Notes: generated by a model from the sequence alone, not told the origin. 64,000 bases of DNA from Heliocidaris erythrogramma (GCA_025617745.1 CM046859.1:25843371-25907370); one strand, 5' to 3'. Shown: positions 36,135-49,480, counted from the stretch's first letter. Numbers and translations are program-made.

Positions 36135-39100
36135 CTCAGTTAAGGACCTTTTAAGATTTCCTATCCCTTATAAGTCCCATCTCGAATGTAACATTCCCTG
36201 AAAACGCTGAAACGTCCCCAATCCTGACAAAGTTAACTTTGTGTATATTAATCTATTACAACAGCTGAGCTGGGTATAAAAGAAATAATATAATCTGCAT
36301 TTTGACCAAAAATCTTTAAGATACATTCAACCAATGTGTTAAATATATATATTTTTTAAAGTGAATGATCAGAGATTTTCTTTTGAGTTGAATGTATACA
36401 AAATTATATAAAGAAATTATATAATTATATAAAGAAATTATATAATAACACATGTAAATGTTATGTTGAGGCAGATAAAATCCTATAGTTTATCATGTTT
36501 ATAGAGTTGAAATTGTGGTTAGAGAGCGGTGAATCTTCCCAGATCTTCCCTTAAGTCTCGCGTCGACGAAATCAAGATCCCAACACAGGCAGCGGTTTCT
36601 ATGTCACGTTCCGTATGGAATTATGTCCAGATTATCTCAATTTTACACTTATCAATTTTGCCCGTTTTCTTTCTTTCCCTCCGCGCGTGAGCTCTCGGAT
36701 TTCATCGGATTGGTTGGAGGAGGTCATTGGGATAATCGGTTAATCCGGAAAACGGTGTGTATTTGCTTTATACTCGGGACGTGGTATTTATTCGTATTTT
36801 TGCTTTAGCCCATGAACATGAGACTTTCTCCTGAAGTGTGTGCTAAATGTCGGCTATCAAGTTTAGAAAAAAAAAGTTGTGTTTTGGAGAAGGAGGGTGG
36901 CCGGATAGTTGTTAAGTCGAATATCGAGTTACATTCGATCAATCCGTCAGCCTGAATGCTGAAAAGATAAAGGGAGAGAATAGATAAAGAAAAGCGTTAG
37001 TAAATATCATGAGTTTTAATTAAGAAACAAGAGTAGTCCATTGTCATTTTCACTTTGTTAAAAAGCCTTCTCTTTCAAATCAAAGATCTAGAATTATATA
37101 GATAGTACCCGATGAGTTTTGAATGGAGTCTCAGTCATGTAAATGAATCAAGTTTAAGTTTCTTGTCGTTGTTCAAATACATTATGTCTTTATCTTTATT
37201 TTGATGATATTGGACTGTGGTACATTCCATGTTTAACACAACAACAACATAAACAAAAACAAAAACAATAGTAAATAGCTTGACAAATAAAACAAACAAA
37301 TAAATGGATACAAAAAACAAAATGAAATATAATTACAACAAACGACAAGAAATATACAATTCGACAACATATTGTCAGGATATACATGGATAAAATAGGA
37401 ACAAGAGACAGACACAGGGAAAGATAAAAACTATGTTTATAAAAATGAAATATCTAATTTTGATATTTAGTACTGAGCCTTTATACATAAATAATAACTT
37501 AGAAACTTGAGACTAGAATGACCCGCTTCATTTCGTAAATGACTTAATAGTCTTCATATTTCGTTCAATGGCATTCTTTAACACTGATCAGAAAACAGAT
37601 TAAATCTGATAATTGCAAGATAATGTTGTCGAAAGGCATATCAAATGACTCCTGAAGAAATAAGTAGTTTCCTTGCTCTTTTTAGTGCAGCGATCAGCCG
37701 TTTATTAAAGGATTTTAGGATTAACTAAACTTCCTTTCAAGACAAAACAATATTTCTTGAAGATTTAATACTGCAGGATATCCCGCCCCCTCTCTGCTCT
37801 TCTTGAGTGGCCAGTCATAATTAGGCGATTAATCTTCAACTATAAAGAGATTGCTTTCAGCAACATAACATAATCGTTGAGCAAATATTATTCGTTATGG
37901 TTCTCCTTACATATTTCCTAAAAACAAAATTTAGGGAAAAACAAAATGCTTTCCCATTTAGCCATGTTATCTTTGGTCATTCGCCATGTTCATGGTTTGC
38001 ACAACATTTGTAGTGCCTTATATGATAATAATGTCAAAGAGCATTTTCGATTTTTAAATTCATGACTCTAAAAATTTACAACACGAGTTCACTCCACATT
38101 TAGAGTTTTGGGATACTAAGGTACTATAAACATTTAAGTTAACGTACAAATTCAGTCAAAATTGCTATTTTTAGCAGTTTTAAAAAGAAACGAAGACAGA
38201 ATTAAGTGCATATTTTATTTTGAAAGATAGTATTTGTGAATTGTTATAGCAATATTTGTATTTTTTGAACAAACGGGTGTAGAAAAAAAGATAAATCAAA
38301 GTGCATATTTTTACTAACTTTATCTCGATATGATTTTCTAGAAATTGTCTATTTATAAATATGAAAAAAACTGAACCCATTTTAAGTTTCACTTGAAGTT
38401 CGTGATAAATTCTTTGAACCGTTATTACCATCCATTTTTGGGGGATTATTGAAAATTTTTCAAGATCTTCAAAGTCTGATGAAATAAATCATCAGGGACC
38501 CCCTTGTGAATGTGTGTGCAAGCAAGCTACATTTTAGAAGACAGTATACTGTATTATAAGTAGCAAATTAATCGCAAATCAACGACACAGGAATTGCTTC
38601 AAGATGCACAATCCGTGTCGAAATCTATCGACCCCTTGCATAGTCCTATCTCTCAAAGGACCATAACATACATATATATAATATATATATGACACGAATC
38701 AAGATCAAAGGGGGAATATTTCTTGTCCCTTTATCACGAAATTTGAGAAATATATGTCACTATAATCGTTTTCACCTCTCGTTTAGCGCGTCGTAAAACA
38801 CACGGTCCCTCAAGCAAGGGTGATGGGTGCGACGAGGGGTAGGCCATCGTACTCTTTGTTGGATGGGTTCAGGCTAGGGGGACAGTGGTCTAATTTTAAG
38901 CTTTGACCGCACCGCCATATGATAAATTGTTGCGATTTTACGTCCTGTAAATCAATATTTTTATTTCAATTTCATCGATTATAGAATTTTTACCAAAGTA
39001 TGAAAGGACCTTGGATGACTTTCACCCCTATTATGTTGGACTGCACGGGCTAAAAACAATGTGATGAGCTCGCGGAATAATAACATTTTTCAAAGCGTCA

Positions 39101-39210
39101 CCTTAAGTATACCTCACAGAACGTACAAAATACATAAAATGTCAGAACAGCATAGATGTTAAACGAAGGACGGCAAATCTTAACACTTGATTACATGGAA
39201 ATTAGGTATA
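36135..39210. other. AT-rich non-coding stretch, nothing recognised
   Basis: Frames are short and AT-driven. A short TATA-type repeat lies at 38665-38690 and a tandem ATATAAAGAAATTAT motif at about 36405-36445. Confidence 0.5.
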
Positions 39211-39215
39211 CATTC

Positions 39216-39331
39216 CATGGCCCGCGGAGTAGACACGTTTTATAAAACCTCGAAAAAAGGTTTAAAAATTGTTATTACTGAGTGAAATTAAATCAGCCGC
39301 CCCCACCTTCAAAAACGCTCCGCGGCCCCTG
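39216..39331. mobile_element. Mini-MITE with 5-bp target duplication (hAT-like ends)
   Basis: The left end reads CATGGCCCGCGGAG and the reverse complement of the right end CAGGGGCCGCGGAG, 12 of 14 matching. CATTC directly abuts both ends (39211-39215 and 39332-39336). At 116 bp it has no coding capacity. Confidence 0.6.
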
Positions 39332-39696
39332 CATTCTACTGAATATGTGTGACAATATCACTGAGTACGAAGTATATAATAGTTTAGGATTTGAAGGTTT
39401 GCATGGTGAAGTTGTAATTCAGAAAAAAGGGTTTGCGGTACAACCATGTGTGTTGGAATAACTCCACGTTCCGGTCAGAATGCTCTGGCCGTCGTCAGGA
39501 GAATAAGAAGAGCGAATAAATCAGCAGAATTTATATATAATAGTTGTTATATATGCATACATTACATGGGAAAGTTTCAAGTCATAAAAAATGTAACAAC
39601 CGATTGTGAAGTTCCTGCTAAACACCACAAGTAAATTCAGTTTGGATGGGAGGGTTCATCACTCGTTCCACATAATATGTGAAAAGGAAGGTGTTC

Positions 39697-39866
39697 CCTT
39701 AATGGCTCAGTTGTAGAGCAGTGGTCTAGCGCTTGCGCTAGTGCCCTTTGGTAAGGCATTACTCCACATTACCAAGTCCCTCGGAGAGGACTTAAAGCCG
39801 TCGGTCCCCCGGGTACTTACTTACAATCATACACATACTTTTTAGCAGTCATGTAAAATAAATATC
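39697..39866 (+). mobile_element. tRNA-derived SINE (family 1), B box deleted
   Basis: The A-box region reads TGGCTCAGTTGTAGAGC and is followed by CAGTGGTCTAGCG, then directly GTGCCCTTTGGTAAGG, GGACTTAAAGCCG and the tail CTTACTTACAATCATACACA with TTTTAGCAGTCATGTAAAAT. In the copies at 34985 and 58684 about 30-40 bp containing the B box separates the GTGGTCT block from the body, so this copy has lost it. Confidence 0.65.
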
Positions 39867-39869
39867 AAA

Positions 39870-42020
39870 ACCAAACCCCAAAACGTCAAATATAGTAAAA
39901 TAGTATAACCCTTGGGCAGCTATAGCTTGAACTAAGCCTCTTTGACCACATGTTGTCTAGCCTCACGTGCTAATATTATACGTGTGCTGCATTTTGACTA
40001 TTTGCCACAATATAATTCAGCAAGATTTGAGGCCTTTACTATTTTGATGATATAGTTTATGGTTGTATTACCTCATAATATGCAATCTTTATAATTTCCT
40101 ACGTATTCATCCTTTGAGAATGAACTTTGAGACTAATTCATTCAAAATGCCACCACTAGTGCTTCCTATGATATTTTTTTTTTAGTCAGAGATAATTCTA
40201 CCCGTCCCTCAAATCTATTTCCTCTCTTGTAGATATGATCTGACATAGATATTATTTTTAATAAATACATGCATACTAATGGCACCGTGGAGAGGCGATA
40301 TCTAAATTTAGAATCAACGTGCAACGTGGTGTATCAGCACATGCGAGCAGTGCTTGCATACATTGCAATACAGCCCGGATTCATTTGATGTCAAGAGCAA
40401 AGACAAAAGTACAGTCCATTTCATTTTTCGAAAAGTAAAGAAAAAGAAGTCACCAAAATGATAACATTGTCAATATATTAAAAATTAAGTGGATTTCTCA
40501 GACTGTATTTTCAACCTTGACCCTACTTCGGTACTGAATATTTGTACTCACAGAGATACATCCACATGATCATGTTTATTTAACAGATAATGAAACTATA
40601 TGCATGAAATAACTGTAAATTTGTAAGTAAATAGGGAATTCTTTTTTTTTCTTTCAACACATAATGGAACTGTGTGCATGAGATTATAAGTAATTTGGGA
40701 ATTCGTCTTGATTTCTTTTAACTCACGATAATCTTTTTGCCTGGAACTTTCCAAAGTGCTCTTTTGTAAGGGAATTTGAGGTAAACTTGAATTACATTAT
40801 AATTTATAAACGATTTTATGAAAATAGAATTCGTCCAAATTAACATGAAACGTTTCACAACCTTTTGATATGTGCACATAACTTCCCGAATATGACAGAA
40901 ATTAAGTGGTCATGGTCTGATTGCAATATCCGCTATGATCTGTCCATGAGTGTGTCTTGTCATCTTCGAAATCAAATTATTCATTCTCTAACCGACGAGA
41001 ATGCAACAAAATATATGATTCTTCATCACTTATGTCATTAATCATTTATTTAAAATCGTAGTTTTTGGTGGAGTATTTAACAATCTTATAAACAGATTAA
41101 AACATGTTAATTTTAATATTGTAAACAAATATCAGCACAGTAATTACAACCATCAAAAACAAATTTTATATTGTTTAAAAAGTAAAACTTATTTGAATTG
41201 TAAATATGCGTCATTGTGGGATTTTAATGATGTATTTAACGATATTATCAGCAAATTCGTTGTTTGTTGGTGGAATGATATCCATTAATCTTGTAAACAA
41301 ATGTAAACATTTTAATCAAGTGTATGCAAATATCAGCAAAGCGATCAGTACGATCCCAATCATATTCAACATTGTTTAGGAGGACCCGAAACACAATTGA
41401 ACCGTGGAAGTGCGTCATTGTGTGTTTATAAAAAAAGGTTTTTATTGATAGTTTATTCCCGAATAATTTGTAGCTGACAGCTCAAATTGAATGACATAAT
41501 CAACACTTTGATCTATGAAACTCTTTGCCTGAGATGGCATCTCCTCACGTGCAAGGGTGTCCGCGTTTTTTGTGGCTATAATGACACAACTGCAAAATAT
41601 TATTCTTCTTAAAAAAAGCTGGCTGTGATTATATTACATGTAATAGGGAACTTTGGGTAAGCGATTCGATAAAAAGATAATTATGGTTATCTGCAATTCA
41701 AGCATTACATATACACGACAACACATCACCCAACACATCTTCTGACATGCATGCGCCACGAGAATCGGTGCATGCTGGCCCAGGTTTCATGGCATTTAGG
41801 CAGTGATTCGTTTGGTTTCTCAGTAAAAATGTTCCAGATTTCCTGCAAATGTTGATTTATTATGTTATAAATTCGTGAGATATTGTTTATGTTGATGTGG
41901 TAATTATCGAAATCACCCACATAGTGAAATAGGAAGTCTGTTAGATTGATAAATCCTATTCAAAATTAGAAAGAAAAATCATTCGGATATTAAGGGGACC
42001 TACCATTAAAAAACCTATCA
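39870..42020. other. AT-rich non-coding stretch, nothing recognised
   Basis: No coding frame above 64 codons and no paired repeats were convincing. A loose repeat of ...TATTGTAAACAAAT.TCAGCA.AG... near 41120 and 41290 hints at an old duplication. Confidence 0.5.
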
Positions 42021-42025
42021 GTGTT

Positions 42026-42553
42026 CAGTGCCGGATCCAAAGGGAACGTATCCCGGTGAAATCGAGAGCGCTTTTGAAAAAATTCCCCGGTAAAATTGAT
42101 ATCATATTTATATTCATTAATTCATTATTTTTTATCTATTTAATCTTTCATTTATTTATTTATTTATTTACCATTATTTTTATTATCATTATCAATATCA
42201 TTATTATTATCATTATTATTATTATTATTGGTTTTTGTTTGTTTGTTCGTTTTTGTTTGTTTTGCTTTGTTTTGTTTTGTTTTTTTGTAATTTTTTGGGT
42301 TTTTTTTTTAGGGGGGGGGGGGGGGGGGCTTGCTTGCCAGGGGGCTTTGTCACGTCCATGTAACTGTGCCCCTATGTCCTCTCCCCGGGTATAAATCTAC
42401 GGGCGGGGGGGGGGGGGGGGTTAATTTGAACACTTTTTGCTTGTCGGTTATTTTGAGACACATCGCATTATTTGTTGTTCTTCTTGCTTGTCAGATAAAA
42501 TAGTTATGCCATACACTGATCCGCGGGGAAAATAAGTCCTGGGTACGCCAATG
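42026..42553. mobile_element. Possible degenerate hAT-like element with G runs
   Basis: The left end CAGTGCCGGATCC and reverse-complemented right end CATTGGCGTACCC match at 9 of 13. The interior holds ATTT/ATT/TTTGT microsatellites, two G runs (42311-42329, 42405-42420) and TTTTTGCTTGTC-type motifs (42436, 42480), which also occur in the 12525-12712 relic. No target duplication is visible. Confidence 0.35.
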
Positions 42554-42559
42554 TAAGCT

Positions 42560-43450
42560 ATTACAAGTCCTTCCAGTAACGAAAATATTAATTTCCATCA
42601 ATCCACACCTCCCCCTTAAACAAATCCTTACATAAATCCTGTAATTTATGCCACGTAGGCTTCAATACATTTTCATCAAAATTTTCATCTACTTGTTGAT
42701 CTTAGTGTTGAAAATGTCTTGCTCGATGGACAAAAAAAAAATAGGGAAAATGTAGCGGATATCACTGACCACCCACAGGAAACGTATTAATCCACGCCTT
42801 TAAATGATTATCAACATTTGGTTAAAAAAAAAGATGCTGAGTTATGCTAGCTTGGTTTAATCGTTAAGGGCGGGGGGGGGGGTGTAATGTCAAATATAGG
42901 TTAAGAGGAAGTCCCAGGACATCGTCTTTAAAAGTCATGTTATGCCTGGATTATTTCATTTTATGCTGTCGTGTTTTCGGAGGTGTATATATTGTATATT
43001 TAGGATTCTAAAGCAGAGATGCTAGTGGATACTAGTGGGGTTGCTCCCCCTCCAAGAAAAGGGGGATGGGGCTATCACATGCACTCCCTCTGGAACAGCC
43101 ACGAAGATTGCAGTATGTCAATAGGGAAGCACATTAGCAGATTGGGGTGGTATTCCCCACCTGCTATATTTAGATACTTTTATGTTTAAAGTGTTTTGTT
43201 TCATTCTGTATTTGTGGTATAGATATGGAATATAGTACATGTGGTGCAAAGTTCACTATTTCTTGCGCGCCATTCCCAGGGCAGTACATAAAACAGAAAA
43301 AAAAATCCCATATTATTTGATTATTGTTTACAAATGGAGAGGCAAAATATAGTCAATTAACACTCCAGGTTTGTTCAATAAAGTACCCAGCCCCAAACAA
43401 AAAATAGAAGAAAGAAAGTAAAAGCGATTTAGCAACCACATAGATACTCT
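42560..43450. other. Non-coding stretch, nothing recognised
   Basis: A G run lies at 42872-42882. No gene, boxes or paired ends are recognised. Confidence 0.5.
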
Positions 43451-43454
43451 CAAT

Positions 43455-43520
43455 CTACTTACAAGCATACGCATGCTTTTTTAGCAGTCAGGCAAAATAA
43501 ACCATCAAATCTTTCAAACC
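43455..43520 (+). mobile_element. 3' fragment of SINE family 1
   Basis: CTTACAAGCATACGCATGCT followed by TTTTAGCAGTCAGGCAAAATA matches the tail of the SINE at 39697-39866 (ACAATCATACACATACTTTT, AGCAGTCATGTAAAATA). Head and body are absent. Confidence 0.6.
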
Positions 43521-43671
43521 TTTCATGTATAAAGACCGCCCCTTTTGTTTTATTATTTGCATGAAATGTCCATGGCTAATATTTACAGGCGGAAAACATA
43601 AGCATTTTTAAACTCCTGTATAATGAAATGAATGATATGCATCTCCCCTCATGACTCTCCCCAGGAGCGTC

Positions 43672-43674
<3 letters not shown>

Positions 43675-43712
<38 letters not shown>

Positions 43713-43722
43713 GGGGGGGGGG
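43675..43722. repeat. (GA)n followed by a G run
   Basis: About 14 GA units pass into about 21 G. Immediately upstream CAGGAGCGTCGATAG resembles a hAT-like end without a partner. Confidence 0.9.
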
Positions 43723-44119
43723 AGGGGGTGGGGTTTGTGACACTTCCGATCAAATATTCTGTCGGAAAGCGTTCAAGTTTTAGTACCTTATTGTTCTAAA
43801 AAAATGATTTTTTTTTTTGTTTCTTTTACTCCTTGAATTTCTTTTTGTCTGTCGACATATTTGAAGAGGAAAAAACATAAAAAAGTTGGAAATGCGGTTC
43901 TGACAACCCCCTCCCCCACATTCGAAATGGCGACAACCCTACCCTTCCGAATGCCAGCATGTATACTGCATTACTTGGTTTGTGTAACTTGGCTGATTTC
44001 CAAGTCAATACTAACCTGGAAACCTATCACTCATTGTCTTCTTTAAATCAAGTGTTAGCGACGGAACTATAGGTTTATCCAACATCTTTGTATCTTCTCC
44101 AGGGACTTCATTTTCCAGG

Positions 44120-45061
44120 ACTCTCAAAAGAAATCAAGGAAATATAATTATTATGTCTCTAATTTCTCTTACGGTCACTCACTTGTCTACTGACCACAAC
44201 TTATAAACAGACCACAACTTAGATATTGAAAGAAGTAAAGCACAATCTAAAATAATGCGTTATCGCCATGAAAGTCATGAGTGACAAGGCCAAGAAGAAT
44301 AACAAGAAAGGAGAGGTGTCGTAGTCGAGTGGTTTAAACAATTGGCTGGGGATACGAAGGTCGTGGGTTCGATCCCCGGCACGGCACTTATGTCTTTGAG
44401 CGAGGCATTTTATCTTCATTTGCTCCTCTCCACCCAGGCGTTGGTACCCGGTAGGATGTGAAAGTCAATGTGATTGGATTTGCATGTGCGCACCCGTAAC
44501 AAGGCGACTGGCTGGAAAGCTCCCAAGTGGAGTGGAGAAGGTGCATGTATTGTGTGCGGGCAAGCCTGAATCCGATGACCGAGGTAATAATATGTTCGTA
44601 AAAGCGTCAAGAAACCTCGTAGATATATCAGGTGCTATATAAAAATCCAGAATATTAAATAAAAGAGGAAAGTTATCAGAGGTACGAAAAAGCGTTTGTA
44701 TTCATTTAAATTTTCAAACGAGTAACGAAAAGAAATAAAGGAAAGAGAAGAGAAGCTAGCACAAATTTTACAAGAATCAAGGAAATATATATGTCTCTTA
44801 TTTCTCTTACCGCCACTCACTTGTATGCACTGACCATGCTGACCACAACTTAAATATTGAAAAAAATAAAACACATCTAAAATTATGCTTTAGCAAAAGA
44901 GAAGGTTATGAGGAACTGGAACAAGACCAGGAAGAAAAAACATGAAATGAAAGATACAGTATACTAAATGCAAAAGCTACCATTAGTATATGAAAAAGCG
45001 TTTGTATTTTTTGAAATTTTAAAACGGGAAAAATGAGAAAACTGAAGGAGAATAGAAGTTA
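44120..45061. repeat. Tandem duplication interrupted by a SINE
   Basis: Block A (AATCAAGGAAATATA, TGTCTCTAATTTCTCTTAC, CACTCACTTGT, GACCACAACTTA) occurs at about 44133 and again at about 44776. Block B (GAAAAAGCGTTTGTATT) occurs at about 44687 and 44992. The order is A, SINE (44315-44655), B, A', B'. Without the SINE the unit is about 300 bp. Confidence 0.75.
44315..44655 (+). mobile_element. tRNA-derived SINE (family 2)
   Basis: The head reads GGTGTCGTAGTCGAGTGG (A box) and GGTTCGATCCCCGG (B box), ending the tRNA-like part with CACGGCAC. The body has CTCTCCACCCAGGCG, and the 3' end reads GGTGCTATATAAAAATCCAG. It lies inside a tandem duplication and interrupts only the first unit. Confidence 0.75.
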
Positions 45062-45064
45062 CCT

Positions 45065-48000
45065 TAATATATCTAAAGCACAAGGTAACACTTCAAATAT
45101 CTACCGTACTTCATTTGCCTTGTTAACAAAATCTTGGTTTAATGCGCGTCCTTTTTTAAGGTAAGTCTTTTTAATGAGTCATTCAAAATGGACAACATTT
45201 ACTTGGGAAGCTATCATTTTTTCTTTAAAGTCTACTATCAATTACCTTGGTAATTCTCAACACACGTTTCATTCTTTTTCTTCTTATTATAGTCCATAAG
45301 GTCAGTAAACCATTGAGTTCATGTGCTATTCGCGAAAAACACCGTGTGCACCTTATGCAGCTGAAAATGGTGCAATGGACAAATGAGCAGAGAGTTTTTA
45401 AGCTTTCACGAGACAACCAGTTAGAAGGCTGTTAAAATAAATTAAAGATTATCATTTGGATTGAAACAAGGTCATTTGAAAGCTTAGATGCACTGGATCA
45501 CTTTAAACAATGAAGCATTGAAGCACAAAGGACAATTCAAATTCTAAAATGATTTGAGACTAAAGTAACAAATACATATGGCTTGACCCACATTCGTTGC
45601 ATCAGCCCAAACTTGAAACAAGGAGATGTTGACAACACTTTTAAAAAGACACCGTTTCTTACTCATCAATGACAGAAATGTCATGAATGAGGTACTACTG
45701 GACAGACAATAAGTTACTCTTTACCATGAAATAAATTTCAAAGCCACATCGGTTATAACATTTTAATTAGAAGCTATAAAATTTGGGTATACTTTTTTTT
45801 GATACGCACTGTATATTCAGCTAATTCCACTCATTTGTTTAAAACGTCTGTGGGAAGGAAAGCCATACTCTGCTTTCGCTTCGTCGTCGTCTTCTTATTC
45901 TTCTTCTCCTTCTACTTCTTCTTCTCATTCTTCTTCTTCTTCTCATTCTTCTTCTTCCTCCACCTCTTCATCATTTGCTCTCCTTTTCTTCTTCCCCTTC
46001 GTCTTCTTTTTCATTTTCCACTCTTCCATTTCTTCCTCTCCTTCCTTTTCTCCCTCTTCTTTTCCTTTTTCTTCAATTGAGGATGCAGTGTATACAGAGA
46101 GATACGAGACAGCCTTTGAAACAGCTTTAGCAGCAAGCGTCATAATCCACTGAGCTTTTCAGCGCTGAAATTATTTCTAAACTTCCCGTCATCCAATGCT
46201 GACAACCCTTCTCGTCAATTCTTTCACGATCGCCGCGACCAGACCGTATCGAGAGAGCAAAACCTCGATGCATTTGCGTGGATCTATAATGGACAGGTCA
46301 GTGAAGAAGAAAATTGACCGTGCATGCACTCTCTAATTGAAATATTCTTTTAAAAGAAAACAGTCGAAGATAAAAAGCTTCTCTCAACGTGTCACAAAAT
46401 ATAATTTTCACTTAGTGGAATGTAGCATCCTATATGATAGTCTTTCATCTCCGTAAAACCGTTGCGTTTCCCTTTATCTAATGATGATAGAAGCCCTGTA
46501 TTTTTACAAAGCAGTGTGTCTATATGTCGGAGTCTAAAGGGGCTTTATAAGAGGGGCATGTGGGGCGTGACCCCTTTCAATATCTTTGTTGGTGAGAGCG
46601 AGATCTTCATTATACATGTATGTCGTCAAACTTTAAATTCTTCGAACCTGTTTGGTTTGCTTGTGGGCAAATTTTCGACAAATATTTCGGAAAAAATTGG
46701 TTCGACATACTTTGAATAATGACGGGCGGGAACACTATTAATGTGGACAAAAAATTCTGCAACGGGCGATTTTCAAATTCACATGAATTCCTTCGTTTTA
46801 TATACACTTACGTGATTGAGTTAATTCGTTTAATTTTATTTCTTGATAATTAAAAGATCTAAGCAATTGTGCTTTTACAGAAATAAAGCAATAGGTTTAT
46901 CGTTTATTTTGGTATTATCAGGGGCGTGTCTGGACGATCGTTAATTTGCATGTAGGACATGTACTCTTTTTGCACGGCATTGCAGACCACGAATTATGTG
47001 GGAGTCCCACCTCAAATAATTCGAATAATCTTTATCTTACACAATCACATGATCTTGATTAACAGATTTTGTTTTAGGCTTCTGCCTTCTGCTTTTATCC
47101 TTGTGCAAATCACGCAAATACAAGAAGTAAAACGATATTATAGAGAAGGATCCTTCGTAGGCTAACAGCCGACACGCGATGGTAGACCCCTTTGAAAATC
47201 AACTTTGCTGTTAGGGTGTTTTGATTTGCTTTGACCATCATTTAATTAATTCATTTCTTTGTATCGAGAGGAAGAAATTTACAAGGTAAATACACTTCTA
47301 ATTTACTATTTTCAATGTCACGAATATACGATGACACCGTCAAAGGCTAATCACAAATTACGGCATACTATAACAGTCAGCATACATCTAAATAAATAAA
47401 TAAATAAATAAATAGACATTACGAAATAAATCAAGAATAGAGCTTTGCGTTTGTAATTACGATTAAGAGAGATAAAAATGGGACTGATGCCCTTGCGATG
47501 TTGATCCTGAAGTAGAAGCTCGAGCTCTATAACTACGCCCAGGCGTGCGAAGCCCAGGGTCTCCCCGACCAAAGTACCAGGGTAGCGATCAAGTTCGGAC
47601 GTCGCAGAGGTCAAAGCCCTTTAAAAATAGCCCCTTCCCGCAACCACCGAAGCGTGGTGAATGATCACGTCTCAAGGCTCAAGGCCACCAGGCTGGACTG
47701 TGTTTACGGAAGTTCAGGGGTATACCTTGTCAGTGTCAGACGACTCAGACCGTAGCACAGCCCTGCCCCCTTCACCTTGAGGGGGTCAGCTAGTGCAACG
47801 TTCAGCGAGACTAACATTTCAGATGTCTTCTTGTTTGTCAGAGCTAGGATCCGACAGATAGCGATGGTTGAGGAGATACTTAACCTTTTCATTGTCTAGA
47901 TAACACCCTCCAAACAGCGCATCTTCAAATCGTCATCGCAGTCAAAGAAAGTATCCATGCAAGGCGTCGCTATGAGTCAGGAGGAGTATCGACTTTGACT

Positions 48001-48440
48001 ACAAGATCAATGATAGAAAAAGTATTTTTTAAAAATATAATGGGGGGGGGGGGGGGGGGGGTCCCTGGAACATTTTAGAAGGGAAACGAAAACAAAATTT
48101 GCAAACAAGATCAAACAAGATCGATACAGTTATATGTATCAAGGAAGTCGATTTTGAATGGATAGGGTTACTGATACCAATTTGCAAATAGCAAAAAGTA
48201 AGGGTCTCTTCATCTTTTACATTTTGGCGAAAAGGGAGAAAAAGGTCAAATTTTCCGACAAAATGTAAAGATTTGGAGACGGGAGTTTTTAAGACGGAAG
48301 TCACCCCTAGCCTACGCCCATTGTTTCATTAATGATGCGTGGCCTCTATATAATAGAAGATAGCATGAGATAATTATAATGATGGTCATATTTATAATGC
48401 GTACATATCCATCTAAGTTGATTCTCAAGGCGCCTTCAAA
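45065..48440. other. Non-coding stretch; CTT tract; GC-richer patch at 47.4-48.0 kb
   Basis: A CTT-rich tract at about 45884-46078 explains a Phe-rich plus-strand frame and a Glu/Lys-rich minus-strand frame. At 45790-45811 the sequence reads, on the minus strand, CAGTGCGTATCAAAAAAAAG next to TA, like one end of a Tc1/mariner element, but no second end was found. The 47450-47900 patch is GC-rich. Its minus strand is open over 62 codons (47704-47892) containing MLVSLNVALADPLKVKGAG and may be an exon, unrecognised. (AAAT)n lies at 47388-47414 and a G run at 48042-48061. Confidence 0.4.
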
Positions 48441-48442
48441 GA

Positions 48443-48714
48443 GGTGTCGTGGTCCAGTGGATACGTCACCGGACTGTAGATCTCATGGTTCGCGGTTCGA
48501 GTCCCGCCGCGGCACTAATGTCCTTTGGCAAGACATTAATCTACATTTGCCACTCTCCACCCAGGTGTAGTAAATGGGTACATGGTAGGAATTTATTCCT
48601 TGAATGCTTTCAGCGCCTTAAAGCCAGGTTAATAATACTACGGCGCTTAGAAACATTAGAAACTTAGAAACAAGCGCAATATAAATGTTATGTATATGTA
48701 TTATTATTATTATA
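48443..48714 (+). mobile_element. tRNA-derived SINE (family 2)
   Basis: The head reads GGTGTCGTGGTCCAGTGG (A box) and GGTTCGAGTCCCGCCGCGG (B box). The body reads AATGTCCTTTGGCAAGACAT and CACTCTCCACCCAGGTG, and the 3' end reads GCGCAATATAAATGTTATG before a short ATT tail. This is the best-preserved SINE in the window. Confidence 0.8.
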
Positions 48715-48778
48715 AGTAATACCGTGCCTGCAGTAAAGTTTGAAGGATTAAAGAAATATCGTACCCTATGACTGCATC

Positions 48779-48813
48779 TCCTCAGAGAGTGGCAAATGTA
48801 GATTAATGTCTTG
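48779..48813 (-). mobile_element. Fragment of SINE family 2, opposite orientation
   Basis: The minus strand begins CAAGACATTAATCTACATTT and continues GCCACTCT, identical over 28 bp to the body of the SINE at 48443-48714, then diverges. It lies between that SINE's tail and the 3' end of the LINE fragment. Confidence 0.65.
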
Positions 48814-48819
48814 TTTTTC

Positions 48820-49480
48820 ATTTATTTTCATATTTCTCATGTTACATTTACATTTCATAAATGAATACATACATAAATAACATAAAGGTAAATGGTCAAT
48901 ATAATGTAGTGAGAGAAATATGATGGGACCTACATGAAAGCCAGCTTGTAAAGCTGTAGGCCCCGGTGAAATAATTTGTGGTAATGAATGGAGGACAGAT
49001 ATGAATAAATATTGACCAATAAAAATACATCAGAAAATTTTCTTACAATGCCGACATATGTACTTAAATTATTGTACAATTATGGGTGCTCAGCTGGTAA
49101 ACGAACATTACGGATAATTAAAAAATGACTTCATCTGTACATACATATACATATAGATATATATAAATAACAGAATGAACACAAGCGGATTGTGTCAGCC
49201 GTCGCACTCTGGGATATAAAAAGTAAGGACGATTTATATATATTTTTAGACGTATTTCCGAGAGCACGACAGCCAAACCCATTACGCTTGCACGTAAAAG
49301 TTATACATTGCCATCAAAATATGTTTTAAACAGTAGTACCTTCAGCTTACGTTTGAAAGAATATAAAGAGGGACTTTCGATTAACTCTAACGGGAGGGCA
49401 TTCCAGTATCTGGGTCCATAAGCATAAATTGCTTCAAAACAATTTCTTATTCGCAACAATCTAATCGGTGAAATTTATTG
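48820..49480 (-). mobile_element. 3' fragment of a LINE (reverse transcriptase C-terminus plus 3' UTR)
   Basis: On the minus strand an open stretch of about 57 codons (49300-49474) contains AYGPRYWNALPLELIE, then SFKRKLKVLLFKTYF and a stop. The [Y/T]GP..WN.LP block followed by SFK..LK..L is the usual C-terminal end of CR1/Jockey/L2-type LINE polyproteins. The catalytic fingers and palm are absent, so this is a heavily 5'-truncated copy. Below the stop, about 480 bp of non-coding sequence ends in AAATAAATGAAAAA near 48820, consistent with a 3' UTR and tail. The clade cannot be fixed from so little. It is not the same copy type as 53993-55190, as the C-terminal residues differ. Confidence 0.7.

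Noticed and set aside
45790-45813. Tc1/mariner-like right end (TA plus CAGTGCGTATCAAAAAAAAG on the minus strand)
   Set aside because: No matching left end was found upstream, so an element could not be delimited.
45799-46143. Phe-rich and Glu/Lys-rich frames
   Set aside because: CTT/GAA low complexity on opposite strands.
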